Notes under the pieces: generated by a model | Seen by the model: only the letters and a program-made list of their open reading frames with translations | Database searches by the model: none | Told to the model about the DNA's origin: nothing | In this document: positions 55,248-63,858 of the stretch, in pieces | Numbering within the stretch: the first letter of the stretch is position 1 | Layout of the letters: the number at the start of each line of letters is the position of its first letter | Made by a program: the position numbers and the translations under genes | DNA from: Leptolyngbya subtilissima AS-A7 | GTDB taxonomy: Bacteria > Cyanobacteriota > Cyanobacteriia > Phormidesmidales > Phormidesmidaceae | Length of the DNA: 64,000 nucleotides | Reading direction: 5' to 3' | NCBI RefSeq assembly: GCF_039962255.1 | Contig: NZ_JAMPKY010000013.1 | Coordinates: forward strand, 62,001 to 126,000

Positions 55248-55667
55248 TTAGGCCGCCTGCCACATCTCAGAAATTTTGCCGGGCAGAAATTCAGCCACTT
55301 CTTGAACCCGCTCCTGGGACAACTCGTCCTTAGTGGCAGAAAAGACGGCAGTGATAATTGTTTCTGCATCGGCTCCTGGCAGGTTGCCTTCCTGCCGTAG
55401 GCGCACTAAAAAGTTGTCGGGGCTAATATGCAAATTGGGGCGAATATGGCTGAGAAAGCTCACCAGGGGATTGGTATCTTCCCACAGATCTTCCACCTTG
55501 TCGGGAGCATTATCGTCTAGCTCATCGGCAACGCGATCGATCGCTTCATTGCTCATCACATCTCGCATGGTCCGATACACCACTTCCGTGGCGTTGCGGG
55601 CTTCCTTTAAATCCTTCAGGTTGCCTTTTGTTCTAACTTTCTCTAAAAAGTCCTGGTATGTTTCCAT
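55248..55667 (-). CDS. DUF2267 domain protein
   Basis: With ATG 55667 (GGAG seven bases upstream) the protein has 139 residues: METYQDFLEKVRTKGNLKDL, EVVYRTMRDVMSNEAIDRVA, EDLWEDTNPLVSFLSHIRPN, LPGADAETIITAVFSATKDE and ELSQERVQEVAEFLPGKISE. This is the all-helical DUF2267 fold, usually one or two copies per protein, found with stress and chaperone-like genes. Function unknown. Confidence 0.85.
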   Translation of the reverse strand: METYQDFLEKVRTKGNLKDLKEARNATEVVYRTMRDVMSNEAIDRVADELDDNAPDKVEDLWEDTNPLVSFLSHIRPNLHISPDNFLVRLRQEGNLPGADAETIITAVFSATKDELSQERVQEVAEFLPGKISEMWQAA

Positions 55668-55892
55668 AAGAATCTCCATGAGTTTTTGTTTGAACGCCTT
55701 AGATCCAACCCATAGCAACTGCTATGGATCAGTAATGTAGTAAAGCATTCCCAGGCAGCTAAAAACTAGCCAGAATCATTTGCTGATACAATGACACATT
55801 TACCACTTCGAAGGCAGCAAACTGGCGTCGCAAGCTACAGAACAATCTCCGGCATCTTAAAGGTTTGATAGGCAAAAGGGGTCTACCGCAGG

Positions 55893-56102
55893 CTAGAAGG
55901 CCAGCGAAAACGTTGTGTTATTGGTGGGTTTTGGCTCAAGATGAGGGTAGGCAGCTACCTTGTGAACAGGGAGAGTTTCTAGCTCAAGCGCGCTACCTAA
56001 TTGGGCATTAACCCTGGTCGCTCTAGCGCTAAATTTTCTTTTAGCGGTGAATACAAAATACTCTTTAGAGACATCAATGGGCTGACTGTAACCGGTGGCC
56101 AT
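55893..56102 (-). CDS. Short protein overlapping the upstream membrane gene
   Basis: Sixty-nine residues (start MATGYSQPIDVSKEYFVFTA) without a known domain. It overlaps the end of the 56074-56538 gene by 29 bp on the same strand, which is the only support. Composition is ordinary. It may be a real small protein or a chance frame. Confidence 0.35.
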   Translation of the reverse strand: MATGYSQPIDVSKEYFVFTAKRKFSARATRVNAQLGSALELETLPVHKVAAYPHLEPKPTNNTTFSLAF

Positions 56103-56538
56103 GATTATGCGGTTCTTTAACCCATTGATAAGTTACTAGGTTAAGCAGTAACCCGATCAAAAATAGAAATGCCATTAGGGCTACTTGGTACCAGGCTATG
56201 GGCAGAATAGTCAGATCAACTATTAAGTGAGCTATGTTGAGCACTGAATAAATTAGTGTTAGCCAAAAGTGACCTATCCGATACCATCGTGAATCAAGTA
56301 GGCAGGTACCGGTGATGGCTATTAGCGGCATCGTAAAGAATGCCAGCATCAGCCACAAAATAGGAGAAATTTCGCCAATGTCGGTAGCCACGTGGCCGTG
56401 GGGTGCTAGCACGCTCAGGCCATGGAACAACGGCATGAGTGCTAGCTGAGTGTGAAAAAGTGTGCCCAGCAAAAACACCGTCCACAGGGCAATAATTTTG
56501 ACGGCAAACGATGGTTGTTCCTTTGGTTTGAGCATCAC
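56074..56538 (-). CDS. Four-helix membrane protein of unknown function
   Basis: 154 residues with four membrane helices (IIALWTVFLLGTLFHTQLAL, LWLMLAFFTMPLIAITGTCL, FWLTLIYSVLNIAHLIVDLT, VALMAFLFLIGLLLNLVTYQ) and His residues near the membrane faces (LFHTQ, LAPHGHVATD, PHNHGHR). I recognise a DUF-like family of bacterial membrane proteins but cannot name a function. It is directly upstream of the 69-residue frame and downstream of the 75-residue repeat protein. Confidence 0.7.
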   Translation of the reverse strand: MMLKPKEQPSFAVKIIALWTVFLLGTLFHTQLALMPLFHGLSVLAPHGHVATDIGEISPILWLMLAFFTMPLIAITGTCLLDSRWYRIGHFWLTLIYSVLNIAHLIVDLTILPIAWYQVALMAFLFLIGLLLNLVTYQWVKEPHNHGHRLQSAH

Positions 56539-56559
56539 TTTGCCTCTATCACTAAAACG

Positions 56560-56787
56560 TTAGGGCTCGTGCACCTCTTCTTCGCTGCGCTCTAGCAGGG
56601 TGTCTGCGGTGTGGTCTTGGTGGTGGCGTTGCTTGGCCATGGCCTGACGAGCTTTTTCCTCTACTGATGCAGCGGGTGATTCGTGGAGTTCGCCATCGGT
56701 GCGGCTGAGCAAGTTGTCGTGGTTGTGGTCGACGTGCTGACGCTGTTGAGCCAGTCGTTCACGGGCCTGGTCGTCTGACTTATCCAT
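56560..56787 (-). CDS. Small hydrophilic protein made of an internal duplication
   Basis: Seventy-five residues in two similar halves: QRQHVDHNHDNLLSRTDGEL-HE and KQRHHQDHTADTLLERSEEE-VHE, each preceded by R/Q-x-x-x-A-x. Rich in His, Asp, Glu and Gln, without hydrophobic core; probably disordered or helical. His-rich repeats may bind metal, but this is speculation. It lies 21 bp before the membrane gene on the same strand, so it is probably co-transcribed. Confidence 0.65.
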   Translation of the reverse strand: MDKSDDQARERLAQQRQHVDHNHDNLLSRTDGELHESPAASVEEKARQAMAKQRHHQDHTADTLLERSEEEVHEP

Positions 56788-57057
56788 AAAAGCTGTTCTC
56801 TTCAGAAAGTATGCGCTGCGGAGATGGAGCGCGATCGCTAGTGACCATCGCCCCTGTACTAATTTTCCAAGTTATTGATGGACGAGCGATCGCCCCTGAC
56901 ACGATTGTTTAGCCTTCTCAATCGCCCGCAATCTCTTCTGAGAGTGTTCTTGCAACACCAGGCAGAGTCCACCTATAACTAGGGCATTGCTTGAGCGGGA
57001 ATACCTTGTGCAATGAGCAATGTCCAGCCGAAAGCCAACGCTGTCGAGGGTTCAGGC

Positions 57058-57363
57058 TTACGGCACCGATGCTGTGGCAACAGCACTCTCAGACCCAACC
57101 GGGCGAATCACCAGCGTATTGAATAGGCTAATGTCGGTCCCCTCAGGAACCGATAGATCGAAGGCTCCACTGGTTTGTGGCAGCGGCCCCAGAGCAATGG
57201 GGCGTTTAGCCATATTGCCGTTAATGGTTAAGAACGCCTCCAACGCCTCCCCTTCGGCAGCGGTGGTAAAATCCTTTAGCGATAGGGTGATGCTGCTGCC
57301 CACAATGGCAGCTCCTACATAACCGCTAGCGGTGTGGCTGTCTGTCCCAACGACGCTGCCCAT
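57058..57363 (-). CDS. Small beta-rich protein, possibly DM13-like
   Basis: 101 residues, mostly strands: VGSSITLSLKDFTTAAEGEA, LEAFLTINGNMAKRPIALGP, and SGAFDLSVPEGTDISLFNTL then VIRPVGSESAVATASV. The last part follows the pattern of DM13/anti-sigma C-terminal-like beta sandwiches (ypVP.gtdls.fntvvI.p), but the match is weak. No signal peptide is apparent. Function unknown. Confidence 0.5.
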   Translation of the reverse strand: MGSVVGTDSHTASGYVGAAIVGSSITLSLKDFTTAAEGEALEAFLTINGNMAKRPIALGPLPQTSGAFDLSVPEGTDISLFNTLVIRPVGSESAVATASVP

Positions 57364-57871
57364 AGCCTATCTTCCTTGCTCTAAAACGCCCGGCCATCAT
57401 TGTAGAAAGAATCGGCTCTAACTTTGCCGCTGACTTTTGGCTATTTGAGGGCAAGACTGTAGCGGGTCAAACGGCGTTAGCCCTGGGACGCTGCTTGGGA
57501 TTAAACCGGTGCGATTTGTGGAGCGTAAAGCCTAAGGCATCCCAAAAACAGGAACCGAATCGGAACGAGTATCTTGGGGGCGATCGCTGTCGGCAAATGA
57601 TGGGTTTTCCCCACTCATTCCAGCCCCAATGGCGGCTATCCTGGGAAAAGAACTCAGTAATCGATCTCCCCCCTTTCACGGATGTGTCAGGGGGTTTTAC
57701 AATAGTTCATATTAGGTGTTGTTGCCTCGGCCCCAGCTCAGACTCCCCGTCATGGTCTCGTGATAGAGTTTTCTGTTGTCAAGGCTACCAAATCGACAAC
57801 CCAGACCCCGTCTGAGTAACCCATGAAGATGGTCACCAGCGGTCCATCGCCCAGAATCCGGAGAAGCAGTT
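57364..57871. other. Leader and promoter region of the EF-G gene
   Basis: This 508-bp gap between divergent genes shows no supported coding region. GGAGAAG six bases before the EF-G ATG is its ribosome-binding site. Confidence 0.45.
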
Positions 57872-59965
57872 ATGGCTAAAGACATCACCCGTTATCGCAA
57901 TATTGGTATCTTCGCCCACGTAGACGCGGGCAAGACCACCACCACCGAGCGCATCCTCGCTCTCACCGGTCGCATCCACAAAATCGGTGAGGTTCACGAT
58001 GGTGCCGCCACCACCGACTTCATGGAGCAAGAGCAAGAACGGGGGATCACGATTCAGTCGGCGGCCACCACCTGCTTCTGGAAAGAGCACCAGCTCAACA
58101 TCATCGACACTCCGGGCCACGTTGACTTCACCATTGAGGTGTATCGCTCCCTCAAAGTGCTTGATGGCGGCATTGGTGTTTTCTGCGGCTCTGGCGGTGT
58201 AGAACCTCAGTCTGAGACCAACTGGCGCTACGCCAACGACTCCAAGGTAGCTCGGGTCATCTACGTCAACAAGCTCGATCGCACCGGCGCTGACTTCTTC
58301 CGAGTAATCAAGCAAGTTGACGGCATTCTGGCGGCCAAGCCCCTGGTGATGGTGCTGCCCATTGGCACCGAAACCGAATTTGTAGGCGTGGTTGACCTGC
58401 TCACCCGCAAGGCCTGGGTGTGGGATGAGTCGGGCAAGCCTGAGAACTACACCATTCAAGAAGTTCCCGAGGACATGAAGGATCAGGTCGAAGAATACCG
58501 CGAGGCGCTGATCGAGCTGGCCGTCGAGCAAGACGACGACATTCTCAATAAGTATCTTGAGGGTGAAGAGATCTCCATTGATGAGATCAAGTCCTGCATT
58601 CGCAAGGGCACCCGCGAGCTGGCCTTCTTCCCCACCTACTGCGGCTCCTCCTTTAAGAACAAAGGGGTACAGCTGGTGCTAGATGCGGTAGTTGACTACC
58701 TGCCCAACCCCCTCGAAGTGCCTGCCCAGCCCGAAGTCGACCTCGAGGGTAACCCCACCGGCAAACTGGCTCATGCCGATGCCGAGAAGCCCCTGCGGGC
58801 ACTGGCGTTCAAAATCATGGACGACCGCTTTGGCGCGCTCACCTTCACCCGCATCTACTCGGGTCACCTGAAGAAGGGTGACACCATTCTCGACACGGCC
58901 ACCGGCAAGACCGAGCGCATCAGCCGCCTGGTCGAAATGCACGCCAACGATCGCGAAGAAGTGGACTCGGCCCAGGCCGGTGACATCGTGGCGCTGATCG
59001 GTATGAAGAACGTGCAGACCGGCCACACCCTTTGCGACCCCAAAGATCCCGCTACCCTGGAACCCATGGTCTTCCCCGACCCGGTGATCTCCATCGCGGT
59101 GTATCCCAAGAAAAAGGGCGACAACGAGAAGATGGGTATGGCGATCAGCAAGATGGTGGCCGAAGATCCCTCCTTCCAGGTGGAAACCGACGAAGAGAGC
59201 GGCGAAGTCATCCTCAAGGGCATGGGCGAACTGCACCTCGACATTAAGGTCGACATTCTCAAGCGCACCCACGGCGTCGAAGTCGAAGTGGGCAAGCCCC
59301 AGGTGGCTTACCGCGAGGCGATCACCAAGCGCCTGGCCGACAGCTACACCCACAAGAAGCAGTCGGGTGGTTCGGGTCAGTACGCCAAGATTGACTATGT
59401 GATCGAGCCGGGCGAAACCAGTACTGGCTTCCAGTTTGAGTCGGCGGTGACCGGTGGTAACGTACCTCGGGAATTTTGGCCGGCTGTGCAAAAGGGCTTT
59501 GCCACCAGCGTTGACCGTGGCCCTCTGGCGGGTTACCCAGTGGTTGACCTCAAGGTCACCCTCACCGATGGCGGCTTCCACGCGGTTGACTCGTCGGCGA
59601 TCGCCTTCGAAATCGCCGCCAAAGCGGCCTACCGTCAGTCGCTACCCAAGGCTGGTCCCCAGCTGCTGGAGCCGATCATGAAGGTCGACGTGTTCACCCC
59701 CGACGACTACATGGGCGACGTCATCGGTGACCTCAACCGTCGCCGTGGCATGATCAAGTCCCAAGATCCCGCCGCTACCGGCGTTCGGGTGAAGGCTGAT
59801 GTGCCCCTGAGCGAAATGTTTGGCTACATTGGCGACCTGCGCACCATGACCTCGGGTCGTGGCCAGTTCTCCATGGAGTTCTCTCACTACGCCCCCTGCC
59901 CCAGCAATGTGGCCGAGGAAGTGATCAAGGAAGCCAAGGAGCGTCAGGCGGCTGCCGCTAAATAG
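57872..59965 (+). CDS. fusA: Elongation factor G paralogue
   Basis: A 697-residue translational GTPase. G1 [14 protein letters not shown]2 [11 protein letters not shown]3 [10 protein letters not shown]4 NKLDRTGAD and the five EF-G domains up to [20 protein letters not shown] are complete. Wording such as [20 protein letters not shown] then [20 protein letters not shown] is that of the extra cyanobacterial EF-G (like Synechocystis sll1098), not of the EF-G in the ribosomal operon (which has NKMDR). It is alone here, with no rps or tuf genes. A palindrome and a strong terminator follow. Gene symbol follows common annotation; fusB would be as fitting. Confidence 0.92.
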   Translation: MAKDITRYRNIGIFAHVDAGKTTTTERILALTGRIHKIGEVHDGAATTDFMEQEQERGITIQSAATTCFWKEHQLNIIDTPGHVDFTIEVYRSLKVLDGGIGVFCGSGGVEPQSETNWRYANDSKVARVIYVNKLDRTGADFFRVIKQVDGILAAKPLVMVLPIGTETEFVGVVDLLTRKAWVWDESGKPENYTIQEVPEDMKDQVEEYREALIELAVEQDDDILNKYLEGEEISIDEIKSCIRKGTRELAFFPTYCGSSFKNKGVQLVLDAVVDYLPNPLEVPAQPEVDLEGNPTGKLAHADAEKPLRALAFKIMDDRFGALTFTRIYSGHLKKGDTILDTATGKTERISRLVEMHANDREEVDSAQAGDIVALIGMKNVQTGHTLCDPKDPATLEPMVFPDPVISIAVYPKKKGDNEKMGMAISKMVAEDPSFQVETDEESGEVILKGMGELHLDIKVDILKRTHGVEVEVGKPQVAYREAITKRLADSYTHKKQSGGSGQYAKIDYVIEPGETSTGFQFESAVTGGNVPREFWPAVQKGFATSVDRGPLAGYPVVDLKVTLTDGGFHAVDSSAIAFEIAAKAAYRQSLPKAGPQLLEPIMKVDVFTPDDYMGDVIGDLNRRRGMIKSQDPAATGVRVKADVPLSEMFGYIGDLRTMTSGRGQFSMEFSHYAPCPSNVAEEVIKEAKERQAAAAK

Positions 59966-59968
59966 GCA

Positions 59969-59996
59969 GTAGGGGCACAGCATGCTGTGCCCCTAC
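59969..59996. repeat. Perfect 28-bp palindrome, REP-like family copy 3
   Basis: Arms of 14 bases (left GTAGGGGCACAGCA), three bases after the EF-G stop. Compared with copy 1, position 11 and its pairing partner both changed, so the pairing is kept. Confidence 0.8.
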
Positions 59997-60009
59997 CTCT
60001 TCGGATAGT

Positions 60010-60044
60010 AAAACGCCCCGGTCAGAGTCTGGCCGGGGCGTTTT
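60010..60044 (+). terminator. Intrinsic terminator of the EF-G gene
   Basis: AAAACGCCCCGG pairs with CCGGGGCGTTTT (12 bp), loop of 11 bases, then GTGTTT. A textbook GC stem with T-rich tail; the A-run at the left makes it usable from the other strand too. Confidence 0.9.
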
Positions 60045-60200
60045 GTGTTTGGGTATTGGCGTTGCTGAGTTCTGGGATGAACCGACCTGATTCGCCCTCT
60101 CCCTAGCCCTCTCCTAAGGGGAGAGGGAACAGGATTTTCGGCTCCCTTCTCCTTTGGAAGAAGGGCAATTCATTACATTCAGCAACGCTGGGGTATTTAG

Positions 60201-60226
60201 GTAGGGGCAAACGCCGTTTGCCCCCA
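60201..60226. repeat. Imperfect palindrome, REP-like family copy 4
   Basis: GTAGGGGCAAACG against CGTTTGCCCCCAG around one C, with the first ten inner pairs intact. Just after the stop of the por gene on the other strand. Confidence 0.65.
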
Positions 60227-60239
60227 GGCGTCTGCCCTC

Positions 60240-61286
<1,047 letters not shown>

Positions 61287-61332
61287 TTAAGGATTGCATA
61301 CGCATTGCAGCACTGTCTTAACGTTTTTTGAG

Positions 61333-61421
61333 GTGTTGTTACATAGGGTATAGGGTTTAAGGGTGTAGGGTTCAAGGCTGAGCATCGAACCTCATACCCG
61401 ATACCCTGAACCTTAGGCTCC
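61333..61421. repeat. TAGGGTT-type low-complexity tract with inverted halves
   Basis: The left part repeats AGGGTATAGGG, TTTAAGGGTG and TAGGGTTCAAGG; the right part contains GAACCTC, ATACCCGATACCC and TGAACCTTA, i.e. the opposite strand of a similar series. It lies between the por promoter and the phosphohexomutase 3' end. A related tract is at 46049-46080. Confidence 0.55.
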
Positions 61422-61428
61422 TCTCCAC

Positions 61429-62892
61429 CTAGGTAAACGAACTCGCCCAATCCTTCGCCCAGTGCAGATGCTTGTGCACCTCATCGAGGGTTTTGGCTTC
61501 GCTGTAGAGGCGCAGCACGGGTTCGGTACCGCTAAAGCGGATCAGCAGCCAGCTGTCGTCGGCGAGGGTGAGTTTGTAGCCGTCGATGTCGAGAATGTGG
61601 GTGACGGCTTTGCCGGCGACTTCGGCGGGGGGAGCGGTGGCGAGGGCGTCGAGCAGCTTGGCCTGCACTGCCATGCTGGGCAGGGGCAGATCGATGCGAT
61701 CGTATTCGGAGAAGTAGCCGGTTTTCTCTTGCAGGCTGCGGTAGTAGTCGCTGAGGTCGAGGCCGGAGGCGACTACGGCTTCTAATACATAGAGGGCCGA
61801 CATCAGGGCGTCGCGCTCGGGGATGTGATGGCCGTAGCCGATGCCGCCAGACTCTTCGCCGCCCAGCAGCACTTTGGCATCCTGCATGCGATCGGCGATG
61901 TATTTGTAGCCGACGGGGGTTTGGTACAGCTCCAAGCCGTTGAGCTTGGCCACGGCAGGGATCAGGTTGGAGCCGCTGATGGTTTTGACGATTTCGCCGC
62001 TGTAGCCCCGGCGCGACTTGAGGTGGTCGATCAGAATGGGGATGAGGATTTGAGAGCTGAGGAAATTGCCTTGGCCGTCGACGGCGGCGATGCGATCGCT
62101 ATCGCCATCAAACACCAGACCCACTTTGACGCTTTCTTTGGCGGGATACTCTTTGACGGTCTCTAGCATTTCGCCCAGGTACTTGGGCAGGGGCTCGGGC
62201 GGGTTGCCGCCAAACAGCGGGTCGGCCTCGCTGTGCAGCTCATGAATGCTGCCTTCGCCCAGCAGCCGGGGCAGCCCACCGCTGGCAGAGCCGTACATAA
62301 CATCGGCAAACACGGTGAGCTTGCCGCTGGAGATGGCGGTCTGAATGGCGGCGACATCGACCTCGGCCTGGAGGGCGGTGCAGTAGTCAGGCCAGGGGTC
62401 GAAGGTTTCGATCTGGCCGGGTTTGCCGAGGGGGGCGGGGGGATTGGGCAGCAGCGCCTCGACCTGTTTGGTCACCTCGGGGGAAACTGAGCCGCCAAAG
62501 GCTCCTTTAATTTTGAGCCCGGAGTAGGTGGGGGGGTTGTGGCTGGCGGTAATGACGACCGCCCCGAGCAGGGTCTGGTGTTTGGCGGCGTAGCTAAAGG
62601 CGGGGGTGGGGGCGTAGTCTTGGGAGAGCAGCACGTCGAAGCCCTGGGCAGCAATCGCCTCAGCGGCGGTGCGGGCAAACTCGGCGGCGAGAAAGCGGCG
62701 ATCGTAGCCGACGGCGATGGTGCGGCTGCCGGTTTCGGCCCCAAAGCACTGGTGCAGCACGTGGGCCGACACTGCCGCCACCTGAGCGACGCGCTCAAAG
62801 GTGAAGTCGGCGGCGATAATGCCGCGCCAGCCATCGGTGCCAAATTTGATGGGCTTCGGCGTAGCTGGAATGGGGCCTGAGGGTGCTGCCAT
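61429..62892 (-). CDS. Phosphoglucomutase/phosphomannomutase-family enzyme
   Basis: With ATG 62892, 487 residues. FGTDGWRGIIAADFTFERVA is the N-terminal segment, VVITASHNPPTYSGLKIKGA holds the phosphoserine, GLVFDGDSDRIAAVDGQGNF the Mg-binding Asp triplet, LLGGEESGGIGYGHHIPERD the sugar-binding loop, and LIRFSGTEPVLRLYSEA the phosphate loop. It interconverts hexose 1- and 6-phosphates for glycogen and wall sugars. A TTG four codons upstream is the alternative start, but GGA eight bases before the ATG favours 62892. Confidence 0.92.
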   Translation of the reverse strand: MAAPSGPIPATPKPIKFGTDGWRGIIAADFTFERVAQVAAVSAHVLHQCFGAETGSRTIAVGYDRRFLAAEFARTAAEAIAAQGFDVLLSQDYAPTPAFSYAAKHQTLLGAVVITASHNPPTYSGLKIKGAFGGSVSPEVTKQVEALLPNPPAPLGKPGQIETFDPWPDYCTALQAEVDVAAIQTAISSGKLTVFADVMYGSASGGLPRLLGEGSIHELHSEADPLFGGNPPEPLPKYLGEMLETVKEYPAKESVKVGLVFDGDSDRIAAVDGQGNFLSSQILIPILIDHLKSRRGYSGEIVKTISGSNLIPAVAKLNGLELYQTPVGYKYIADRMQDAKVLLGGEESGGIGYGHHIPERDALMSALYVLEAVVASGLDLSDYYRSLQEKTGYFSEYDRIDLPLPSMAVQAKLLDALATAPPAEVAGKAVTHILDIDGYKLTLADDSWLLIRFSGTEPVLRLYSEAKTLDEVHKHLHWAKDWASSFT

Positions 62893-63255
62893 AGCAGATT
62901 CCAAATGTCGGGGGATAAAGAGCAGATTTTCTCTGAGTTTACCCGCTTAATTCGGCGGTGACACGGCTAGGGCGACGGCACTACGCACAATTTACCCAAC
63001 CGGCTGGTTTTGCCGAAAAGTCTAAAAGATTGGCGAATTCTCCTGATGCGATCGCGGCTTGGGCGCAAATGCTAGGTGCGTTGCGGGATGGTGCAGCTAC
63101 TTTAGGGGAGCGAGGGCCAGCTGGGGCTCGTGGCGCGGCGGATAATTGGGGCTGGGTTGTAGGATGGCGCAGGCTTTAGATGCTGCGAATCGCTGCTGCT
63201 AACCTAAATTTTGCCAACGGTGGGGGGCTGTCGTGTTACCCTAGTTGAGTAAAAA
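62893..63255. other. Intergenic region before tRNA-Pro
   Basis: About 360 bp. It contains the promoter of the phosphohexomutase gene (leftward) and of the tRNA. A 73-codon plus-strand frame exists but has no ribosome-binding site or recognisable features. Confidence 0.4.
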
Positions 63256-63329
63256 CGGGATGTAGCGCAGCTTGGTAGCGCACTTCGTTCGGGACGAAGG
63301 GGCCGTGGGTTCGAATCCCGCCATCCCGA
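63256..63329 (+). tRNA. tRNA-Pro (CGG)
   Basis: A 74-nt tRNA. Acceptor CGGGATG pairs with CATCCCG, discriminator A; anticodon stem CTTCG/CGAAG with loop TTCGGGA gives anticodon CGG at 63290-63292; T-loop TTCGAAT. CCA is not encoded. Its 3' end is the apparent target of a nearby CRISPR-type spacer (63436-63457). Confidence 0.96.
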
Positions 63330-63355
63330 TTAATGTCGAGTAACGGTTTAGTTAT

Positions 63356-63434
63356 TGTACGTTCCGGGACTATTTGTCATCGTTCCGGAATTAGTGTCAC
63401 TGTTCCAGAATTAGTGTCGTTCACCCGTACATCA
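63356..63434 (+). mobile_element. Putative end of a CRISPR-associated (Tn7-like, type V-K-like) transposon
   Basis: Four units start with TGT: TGTACGTTCCGGGACTATT at 63356, TGTCATCGTTCCGGAATTAG at 63375, TGTCACTGTTCCAGAATTAG at 63395 and TGTCGTTCACCC at 63415, spaced 19, 20 and 20 bp. Terminal TGTAC followed by 20-bp repeats with TGTC is the pattern I know from transposase-binding sites at type V-K CAST ends. It begins 26 bp after tRNA-Pro. The target duplication would be GTTAT (63351-63355). The element would run rightward beyond 64000; no transposase gene is visible here, so the class is inferred. Confidence 0.65.
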
Positions 63435-63435
63435 C

Positions 63436-63470
63436 TTAATCGAGATGGCGGGATTCGTTTCAATCCATGC
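63436..63470 (-). CRISPR. Isolated partial repeat with a tRNA-Pro-matching (homing) spacer
   Basis: On the minus strand GCATGGATTGAAAC (63457-63470), which resembles the 3' end of the array repeat (CATGAGGATTGAAAC), is followed by a spacer. Counting the last C of the repeat, CGAATCCCGCCATC, T, CGATTAA matches tRNA-Pro 63312-63333 at 21 of 22 positions. The target is preceded by GGTT (63308-63311), which fits the GTN-type PAM known for Cas12k. A short tRNA-matching spacer outside the main array is the arrangement known as a homing spacer in type V-K CASTs. Confidence 0.75.
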
Positions 63471-63597
63471 TCTTAAATAATAGTTCAAATAAACTATCGA
63501 GGTCGTGTTTGTTATTCAAGACCGTTGATTTCCTTACTTACGAGCTGTGGAAGCTAAGGACGACGGCTCCTACCTGGTTGTCCATGAATATGCGACC

Positions 63598-63858
63598 AGT
63601 TTGACCTTTATAGGCTGTAGATGCCTAGTGCGACATTCTTAGCGCTACCAATCCGCCACGATCTTTCTAAGTATGTTTCAATTCTCATTGGCTGTAGAAG
63701 CCCAGTGCGACGAGGATGGCGATGGCGGCTATCAATTTGCCTACGAATGGGTTCAATCTTCATGGGCTGTAGAAGCCCAGTGCGACGAGCACGTCAAAGC
63801 CGCCTGCGTAAAGTTTATGGAGTTTCAATCCTCATGGGCTGTAGAAGCCCAGTGCGAC
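63598..63858 (-). CRISPR. CRISPR array, four 37-bp repeats and three spacers
   Basis: Repeats at 63675-63711, 63750-63786 and 63822-63858 start G-TTCAAT (plus strand) and end CCAGTGCGAC; inside is a stem TGGGCT/AGCCCA. A degenerate copy lies at 63598-63634. Spacers are 40, 38 and 35 bp. The minus-strand repeat ends ATTGAAAC, so transcription is leftward, the leader is right of 63858 and the degenerate repeat is leader-distal as expected. No cas gene is in the window. The subtype cannot be fixed from the repeat alone. Confidence 0.92.

Noticed and set aside
57467-57815. Frames of 70 and 106 codons on opposite strands in the EF-G leader
   Set aside because: They are mirror shadows of each other with no start signals.
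62958-63179. 73-codon plus-strand frame before tRNA-Pro
   Set aside because: Ala/Gly-rich, no ribosome-binding site and no similarity I recognise.
63334-63355. TGTCGAG at 63334 as the outermost transposon end
   Set aside because: It breaks the 19/20/20 spacing and lacks the GTTCC core; TGTAC at 63356 fits better, though the end is not proven.
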